From Nitrosomonadales bacterium (GTDB lineage Bacteria > Pseudomonadota > Gammaproteobacteria > Burkholderiales > SG8-41), in assembly GCA_009885185.1 (NCBI GenBank), contig VFLF01000933.1, forward strand, positions 1-10,782: DNA of 10,782 bases, written 5' to 3'. Positions 6,742 to 10,782 of the stretch are shown piece after piece. Under the pieces are notes generated by a model. The model was not told the origin of the DNA, made no database searches, and worked only from the letters and a program-made list of their open reading frames with translations. Every line of letters starts with the position of its first letter. The stretch's first letter is position 1. The position numbers were made by a program, and so were the translations under genes.

Positions 6742-7120
6742 GCGGCGGCGCAGCGGCTCGTGCGTGGTAGTCGCGCAGTCGCTGGCGAATAAAATCGCGA
6801 ACCCGCGGATCGAGGCTCGCGGCGCTGGCCTCGAATTTATCCATCACTTTGGGCAACGGCGGCGCGCCGTCGGCGACCATGATCGGCGAACGATTGATCG
6901 CCGGCGAGTCATCGCCGCTATCGATGCGGTGGTGTGCATAACCGGCATTCTCGCCCCACTTGAGCACGCGCTCGCGCACGGATTTGTCGTAACACAACTG
7001 AAATTCGACGATACGACCTCCGGGTTTTTCCCATACGAAGAGGTCGAAGTAATCGTCACAAAACCAGCGCCGGCGCGTGTGTGGATCCCGTTGGTGCACG
7101 TTGCCAATCTCGCGCAACAC
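6716..7120 (-). CDS. conserved hypothetical protein
   Basis: A soluble-looking protein of 134 residues without signal peptide or membrane segment. I recall similar proteins in betaproteobacteria but know no function. Visible features are a basic-aromatic start (RRRWFCDDYFDLFVWEKPGG), then FQLCYDKSVRERVLKW, a YAHHRID motif, SPIMVADG, a helical segment (DPRVRDFIRQRLRDY) and a proline-rich end. The start is taken as GTG 7120, because GGGGTG lies five bases upstream and the ptsI stop is only two bases before it. The frame stays open further upstream, but there it overlaps ptsI and the translation looks like an antisense-type shadow (Arg/Ala-rich). Probably co-transcribed with ptsI. The gene ends inside the metX promoter. 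Confidence 0.8.
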   Translation of the reverse strand: MLREIGNVHQRDPHTRRRWFCDDYFDLFVWEKPGGRIVEFQLCYDKSVRERVLKWGENAGYAHHRIDSGDDSPAINRSPIMVADGAPPLPKVMDKFEASAASLDPRVRDFIRQRLRDYHARAAAPPLDKPNPGG

Positions 7121-7122
7121 GG

Positions 7123-8856
7123 CTACACCCCGGTGTTCAGCTTTCGCAGCAGGGCGTGCAGCCGTTCGGGATCGCTGGCGCGCAACATCTTCGCCGCCCA
7201 GGGCCGCAGCGCGCCGGCATCGGCGTTGAGTATGCGCTCCTTGACGTCCAGCACATGCGCCGAGTGCATGGAAAAATGCCGCAGCCCCAGCGCCAGCAGC
7301 AAACGTGTCAGCGACACGTCGCCCGCCATCTCGCCGCACAGCGCTACCGGCACGCCGGCCTTGTTGGCGCGTTTGATGATCGACGACAACAGGCCCAGTA
7401 TCGCCGGATGCAGCGGGTCGTACAGGTAAGCCACGCTGTCGTCGGCGCGGTCTATCGCCAGCGTGTACTGAATCAGATCGTTGGTGCCGATGGAAATGAA
7501 GTCCAGTTTGCGCAAGAACACATCCAGCGCCAGCGCCGCGGCCGGTACTTCGATCATGCTGCCGATGCGCACATTTTTGTCGTATACGATACCGTCGTCG
7601 TCGAGACCTTCCCTGGCGCGCTGGATCAGGTGCAGGGTTTGATCGATCTCGCTGGACGACGCGAGCATGGGAATCAGGATGTTGATCCTGCCGTATTGCG
7701 AGGCGCGCAGCAGCGCGCGCAACTGGATCAGGAATCGATGCGGCTCGGACAGGCACAGGCGGATCGCGCGCAGCCCCAACGCCGGATTCAGCGTCGCCGG
7801 CTGCGCATCGCCGGTCTGTTTGTCGGCGCCCAGATCATAGGTGCGTATGGTCACCGGCAGGCCGTTCATCGCCTGCACGACCTTGCGGTAGGCCTCGAAC
7901 TGCTCATCCTCGTCCGGCAGATCGGTGCGGTTCAGAAACAGAAACTCGCTGCGAAACAAGCCGATGCCGGTGGCGCCGTTGGCGAGCACCTGCTCGACGT
8001 CATCCGGCAACTCGATGTTGGCATGCAGTTCCACCGTGACGCCGTCGCGCGTCACCGCGCGCGTGTCGCGCAGCTCCAGCAGCTTGCGCCGCCCGGACTC
8101 GAACTCGCGCTTGCGGCGCTGGTATTCGGCCAGCACGCGTTCGTCCGGGTCGGCGATCAGCACGCCATGGGTGCCATCGACGATGACCAGCTCGTTTTCA
8201 CGAATCAGGTCGCGCGCGCGCTGCAGCGCCACGATCGACGGAATATTCAGGCTGCGCGCCACCACCGCGGTATGCGAGGTGGTGCCGCCGGCGTCGGTGA
8301 TAAAGCTGGCGAACTGATGGCGCTTGAACTGCACCACGTCGGCGGGTGACAAGTCATGCGCTACCAGGATCAATTCCTGCTCGGAATCCCTTGTCGTCGG
8401 CGGCACATGGCCGGGCGCCCCCGACAACGCGCGCAACACGCGCTCGACCACTTGGATCACGTCGTTGCGCCGTTCGCGCAGATAGCTGTCTTCAATCGCA
8501 TCGAACTGCGCCAGCAGCGCATCGGCCTGTACCTTCAGCGCCCACTCGGCGTTGCACTGCTCGGTTTCGATCATGCGCCGCGGCTCCACCGACAAGGTGG
8601 CATCGTCAAGAATCATCTGGTGCAGATTGACGAAGGCCGACATTTCGGCGGGCGCGCCGTGCGGGATATCCGCATGCAATTCGGTGAATTCCGCGCGCAC
8701 CTTGCGCACGGCGGCATCGAACCGCGCGGACTCCTCCGGCACCTTATACAGCGGCACCAGATAGTGGCTGACTTCCAGCGTGGCGTGCGACACCAGATGC
8801 GCGCGCCCGATGGCGATGCCGCCGGAGACGCCGATGCCGTGCAGAGTGAAACTCAT
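7123..8856 (-). CDS. ptsI: PTS enzyme I (phosphoenolpyruvate-protein phosphotransferase)
   Basis: A cytoplasmic kinase that takes phosphate from phosphoenolpyruvate and passes it to HPr. The 577-residue length is normal. The N-terminal HPr-binding and phosphohistidine part carries the active His195 in GGTTSHTAVVAR. The C-terminal PEP-binding TIM-barrel holds GIGLFRSEFLFLNR, IGTNDLIQYTLAIDR and the conserved Cys507 in ALCGEMAGD. The ATG at 8856 fits the usual MSFTLHGIGVSGGIAIGRA start, but no Shine-Dalgarno sequence precedes it: the bases just upstream are the pyrimidine-rich arm of a tandem-repeat hairpin, which ends three bases before the ATG. No sugar-specific membrane EII is present nearby, so a regulatory PTS is likely. 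Confidence 0.97.
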   Translation of the reverse strand: MSFTLHGIGVSGGIAIGRAHLVSHATLEVSHYLVPLYKVPEESARFDAAVRKVRAEFTELHADIPHGAPAEMSAFVNLHQMILDDATLSVEPRRMIETEQCNAEWALKVQADALLAQFDAIEDSYLRERRNDVIQVVERVLRALSGAPGHVPPTTRDSEQELILVAHDLSPADVVQFKRHQFASFITDAGGTTSHTAVVARSLNIPSIVALQRARDLIRENELVIVDGTHGVLIADPDERVLAEYQRRKREFESGRRKLLELRDTRAVTRDGVTVELHANIELPDDVEQVLANGATGIGLFRSEFLFLNRTDLPDEDEQFEAYRKVVQAMNGLPVTIRTYDLGADKQTGDAQPATLNPALGLRAIRLCLSEPHRFLIQLRALLRASQYGRINILIPMLASSSEIDQTLHLIQRAREGLDDDGIVYDKNVRIGSMIEVPAAALALDVFLRKLDFISIGTNDLIQYTLAIDRADDSVAYLYDPLHPAILGLLSSIIKRANKAGVPVALCGEMAGDVSLTRLLLALGLRHFSMHSAHVLDVKERILNADAGALRPWAAKMLRASDPERLHALLRKLNTGV

Positions 8857-8859
8857 TTT

Positions 8860-8950
8860 AGGATTGAGGATTCAGGAATGAGGATCGAGTAAACGCATTG
8901 TGCCCGGTCACCGCCGAACACTCAATCCTAAATCCTGGCAACTCAACCCT
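8860..8950. repeat. convergent heptamer repeats forming an imperfect hairpin, ptsH-ptsI gap
   Basis: The plus-strand arm 8860-8890 is four heptamers (AGGATTG, AGGATTC, AGGAATG, AGGATCG) plus AGT. The arm 8920-8950 is the reverse complement of AGGGTTG, AGTTGCC, AGGATTT, AGGATTG plus AGT. Aligned, 23 of 31 positions pair, and the loop is 29 bases (8891-8919). The element almost fills the 98-base gap between the ptsH stop and the ptsI ATG. Pairing is weaker than in the gatA-gatB element, but the unit count and design are the same. Confidence 0.75.
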
Positions 8951-8954
8951 GCAG

Positions 8955-9224
8955 TCACTCCCCTTCGCCGAATTTATCCGCGATCAGCGCGGTGATAGCC
9001 TGTATCGCGGGCGCTTCGTCGGCGCCGTTGGTTTCGACGGTGATGCGCGATCCCTTGGCGGCGGCCAGCATCATTACGCCCATGATGCTTTTGGCGTTGA
9101 CGCGGCGGCCATTGCGGCTAAGCCACACTTCCGCGGCATACTGCCCGGCGGTTTGCGTGAGCTTTGCCGAGGCGCGGGCGTGCAGCCCGAGCCGGTTAAC
9201 GATTTCAACTTCCTGTTGCAGCAT
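8955..9224 (-). CDS. ptsH: phosphocarrier protein HPr
   Basis: A small cytoplasmic phosphocarrier between enzyme I and EIIA. From ATG 9224 it has 89 residues. The phosphorylated His15 lies in LGLHARAS and the regulatory Ser46 in AKSIMGVMMLAA, the site used by HPr kinase/phosphorylase (HprK), which if present is outside this window. The frame is open further upstream, but those residues overlap EIIA and are unlike HPr, and MLQQEVEIVN is the normal start. The start overlaps the end of the EIIA gene by 20 bases, indicating coupled translation. No strong Shine-Dalgarno sequence is visible. Confidence 0.95.
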   Translation of the reverse strand: MLQQEVEIVNRLGLHARASAKLTQTAGQYAAEVWLSRNGRRVNAKSIMGVMMLAAAKGSRITVETNGADEAPAIQAITALIADKFGEGE

Positions 9225-9621
9225 GATGCAGGGTAAAAGCCGGTACTCGCACAACGCCTTCGCAGCCGCCACTGATGGCCTTGGTGACCATTGTTTCCAG
9301 CGACTTGTCGCGATAGGTGAGCGCACGTATCAGCATCGGCAGGCTGACGCCGGCGACCGCCTCTATTTTCCCGGGCTGCACCAGTTTTGCGCACAGGTTC
9401 GACGGCGAGCCGCCGAACATGTCGGTCATGATCAGAACGCCGTCGCCCTCATTCACGTCCTTCACCAGCGCGCGCGCCTGCGGCAATAGCAGCAGCGGAT
9501 CATCCTGTGCCGTCACGCCCAGTTGCTTTAACCGCGCAGGGCGCTTATTCAGCACGTGGATCGCCGTTTGAATCAGCGCTTCGCCCAGCGTGCCATGTGT
9601 CACTATCAGAATGCCGATCAT
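9205..9621 (-). CDS. PTS EIIA component, mannose/fructose (Man) family
   Basis: A 138-residue free-standing EIIA of the mannose family, which accepts phosphate from HPr. The N-terminus MIGILIVTHG holds the phosphorylatable His9, and VLIMTDMFGGSPSN is the family's conserved second motif. No EIIB, EIIC or EIID gene is adjacent, so it is probably a regulatory phosphate acceptor and not part of a sugar transporter, as proposed for many betaproteobacteria. The gene begins the EIIA-HPr-EI cluster, overlaps ptsH by 20 bases and is preceded by a 149-base gap after gshB that contains an AT-rich stretch and a structured inverted repeat. Confidence 0.93.
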   Translation of the reverse strand: MIGILIVTHGTLGEALIQTAIHVLNKRPARLKQLGVTAQDDPLLLLPQARALVKDVNEGDGVLIMTDMFGGSPSNLCAKLVQPGKIEAVAGVSLPMLIRALTYRDKSLETMVTKAISGGCEGVVRVPAFTLHHAATGS

Positions 9622-9640
9622 CAGTGGATATCCGCTAATT

Positions 9641-9711
9641 GGAACGGGCCAAATCTACGCTACTGCGCTGCAACAAGCAGGCCTTTTCAAGGGCCTATGT
9701 GCAGTAGTTCC
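9641..9711. repeat. nested inverted repeat in the leader of the EIIA-ptsH-ptsI genes
   Basis: Three nested complementary pairs share one centre region: GGAAC (9641-9645) with GTTCC (9707-9711), CTACTGC (9660-9666) with GCAGTAG (9701-9707), and AGGCC (9679-9683) with GGCCT (9692-9696) around an eight-base loop. The first two share base 9707, so they cannot be complete at the same time. No T-tract follows in the minus direction, so it is not a clear terminator of gshB. The nearby stretch 9740-9780 is strikingly AT-rich and is the likely promoter region of the PTS genes, but I could not assign hexamers with confidence. Confidence 0.5.
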
Positions 9712-9770
9712 AGTCATTTCACGATTGTGACATCTGCCGGATATAAATAAACTAAGTATTTTTTAATTGA

Positions 9771-10712
9771 TTATTTTATTTCCGCCGCAAGGGCATCCAT
9801 AAACAAACTGGCAACGTTGCATCCTGTTTGCTGCGTGATCTCCTGAAAACACGTCGGGCTGGTGACATTGATTTCGGTAAGGCAACTGCCGATCACATCC
9901 AGCCCTACCACCAGCAAACCTTGCGCATGCAGCAGCGGCGCCAGGGTCTCGGCGATTTCGCGGTCGCGCGCGGTGAGTTCGCGCGCTACGCCCGTGCCGC
10001 CCGCCGCGAGATTGCCGCGCGTCTCTCCGATTTTGGGCATGCGTGCCAGGCAATACGGCACCGGCTTGCCGCCGATCAGCAGCACGCGCTTGTCGCCATC
10101 CACGATCTCCGGCAGGTAACGCTGCGCCATGATGGTGCACGTGCCGAGCTGGGTGAGGGTTTCAATAATTACACTGAGATTCGGATCATCGCGGCGCACG
10201 CGGAATATCGACGAGCCGCCCATACCGTCGAGCGGCTTGAAAATGGTGTCGCCGTGTTCCGCGACGAAATCGCGCAGTACGCTTTCCAGCCGCGTCACCA
10301 CCGTCGGTGCGGTAAATTGCGCGTAGCGCGCAATCGCCATTTTTTCGTTGTGATCGCGGATCGCGCGCGGGCGGTTGAACACGCGCGCGCCCTGCGTTTC
10401 GGCGATTTCCAGCAGATAGGTGCTGTAGACGTACTCCATGTCGAACGGCGGATCCTTGCGCATGATTACCGCATCAAATGCCGCCAGATCGGTTTCGGTC
10501 GCCGCGTCGCTGCGATACCACGTTGTTGGGTCGCCAGTGAGATGCAGACGCGCCGCAAAGCCCGCCACGCGCTGCTTGCGCCAGAAAATATCCTGTTGCT
10601 GCAGCGTATACAACTCACAGCCGCGCGCCGCCGCCTCGCGCATCATCGCGAACGAGGTGTCCTTGTAAATCTTGAATTCGTCGAGCGGATCGACGATGAA
10701 GGCGAGCTTCAT
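9771..10712 (-). CDS. gshB: glutathione synthetase
   Basis: An ATP-grasp ligase that joins gamma-glutamylcysteine and glycine to make glutathione in the cytoplasm. The 313 residues match the proteobacterial GshB length. The N-terminus MKLAFIVDPLDEFKIYKDTS is typical, followed by RKDPPFDMEYVYSTYLLE and FNRPRAIRDHNEKM. The ATP-grasp residues include Lys159 and the glycine-rich GMGGSS loop at 163-168, the LLIGGKPVPY and KIGETRGNLAAGG segments, and the metal-binding end DVIGSCLTEINVTSP (Glu280, Asn282). The ATG overlaps the stop of the upstream gene as ATGA, so the two are translationally coupled. Confidence 0.97.
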   Translation of the reverse strand: MKLAFIVDPLDEFKIYKDTSFAMMREAAARGCELYTLQQQDIFWRKQRVAGFAARLHLTGDPTTWYRSDAATETDLAAFDAVIMRKDPPFDMEYVYSTYLLEIAETQGARVFNRPRAIRDHNEKMAIARYAQFTAPTVVTRLESVLRDFVAEHGDTIFKPLDGMGGSSIFRVRRDDPNLSVIIETLTQLGTCTIMAQRYLPEIVDGDKRVLLIGGKPVPYCLARMPKIGETRGNLAAGGTGVARELTARDREIAETLAPLLHAQGLLVVGLDVIGSCLTEINVTSPTCFQEITQQTGCNVASLFMDALAAEIK

Positions 10713-10782
10713 TCTCCGGTGGCGACAGTGGCAGATTCGGCCAGGGTCTCGGTTCGCTCCAGTTCGATGGAGGCCGCCAGCA
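10709..10782 (-). CDS. C-terminal tail of the upstream gene, possibly glutamate-cysteine ligase (gshA)
   Basis: The minus frame entering from the right edge is open for 23 codons (ending ESATVATGE) and stops at TGA 10711-10709, overlapping the gshB ATG by the ATGA arrangement usual in operons. The tail has no recognisable motif. Identity as gshA is inferred only from the common gshA-gshB order in betaproteobacteria. Confidence 0.6.
   Translation of the reverse strand, partial: LAASIELERTETLAESATVATGE

Noticed and set aside
7121..7756. Upstream extension of the small hypothetical gene to 7756
   Set aside because: It lies fully inside ptsI in another frame and is Arg/Ala-rich; GTG 7120 with GGGGTG upstream is a better start.
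7081..8349. Long plus-strand open frame (422 codons) opposite ptsI
   Set aside because: It is the antisense of the well-conserved ptsI frame in G+C-rich DNA, the translation is Gln/Arg/Val-rich without motifs, and it has no ribosome site.
9719..9730. TCAC-GATT-GTGA palindrome as a CRP/FNR-type site
   Set aside because: The half-sites are in the wrong orientation and spacing for the CRP consensus, and four-base arms are expected by chance.

Overview
The window (about 60% G+C, dense, mostly operonic) looks like chromosomal housekeeping DNA of a betaproteobacterium, probably from the Nitrosomonadales/Burkholderiales side. The pointers are the metX-metW pair, an incomplete regulatory PTS (mannose-type EIIA, HPr, enzyme I) next to gshB, the gatA-gatB pair, and a Ser46-containing HPr. 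I see no phage, transposase, CRISPR array, tRNA or rRNA.

Layout. Plus strand: the 3' end of gatA, then gatB (amidotransferase that makes Gln-tRNA/Asn-tRNA). A minus-strand gene for a secreted coiled-coil protein (DUF4124-like) converges on gatB. From a divergent intergenic region (2591-2791) exodeoxyribonuclease III and an AmpG-type muropeptide permease run rightwards, the two overlapping by a TTGA stop/start. Everything from 4833 to the right end is on the minus strand. In transcription order this is a probable gshA tail, gshB, ptsEIIA, ptsH, ptsI and a small conserved hypothetical gene, then a new regulated unit, metX-metW, which collides tail-to-tail with ampG.

The most interesting part is the 110-base leader of metX (about 6581-6706, minus strand). 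It holds a good match to a SAM-II riboswitch, with both pseudoknot helices and the conserved GCUAAA. The aptamer runs into an almost ideal Shine-Dalgarno sequence. That sequence does not serve metX directly: it precedes a nine-codon leader reading frame whose stop codon lies directly after the 5' arm of an intrinsic-terminator hairpin, and the U-tract of that hairpin abuts the metX ATG. The arrangement suggests a SAM riboswitch that acts on transcription through translation of a leader peptide, or brings a distant ribosome site to metX through RNA folding.

A second unexplained theme is a pair of intergenic elements of the same design but unrelated sequence. One lies between gatA and gatB (octamer units), the other between ptsH and ptsI (heptamer units). 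Each has four degenerate short tandem units plus a partial unit, a loop, and then the reverse complement of the same pattern. Each almost fills the intergenic space, forms a long imperfect hairpin, and ends within ten bases of a downstream start codon that lacks a clear Shine-Dalgarno sequence. A third structured stretch, a 71-base nested inverted repeat, lies in the leader of the PTS genes.
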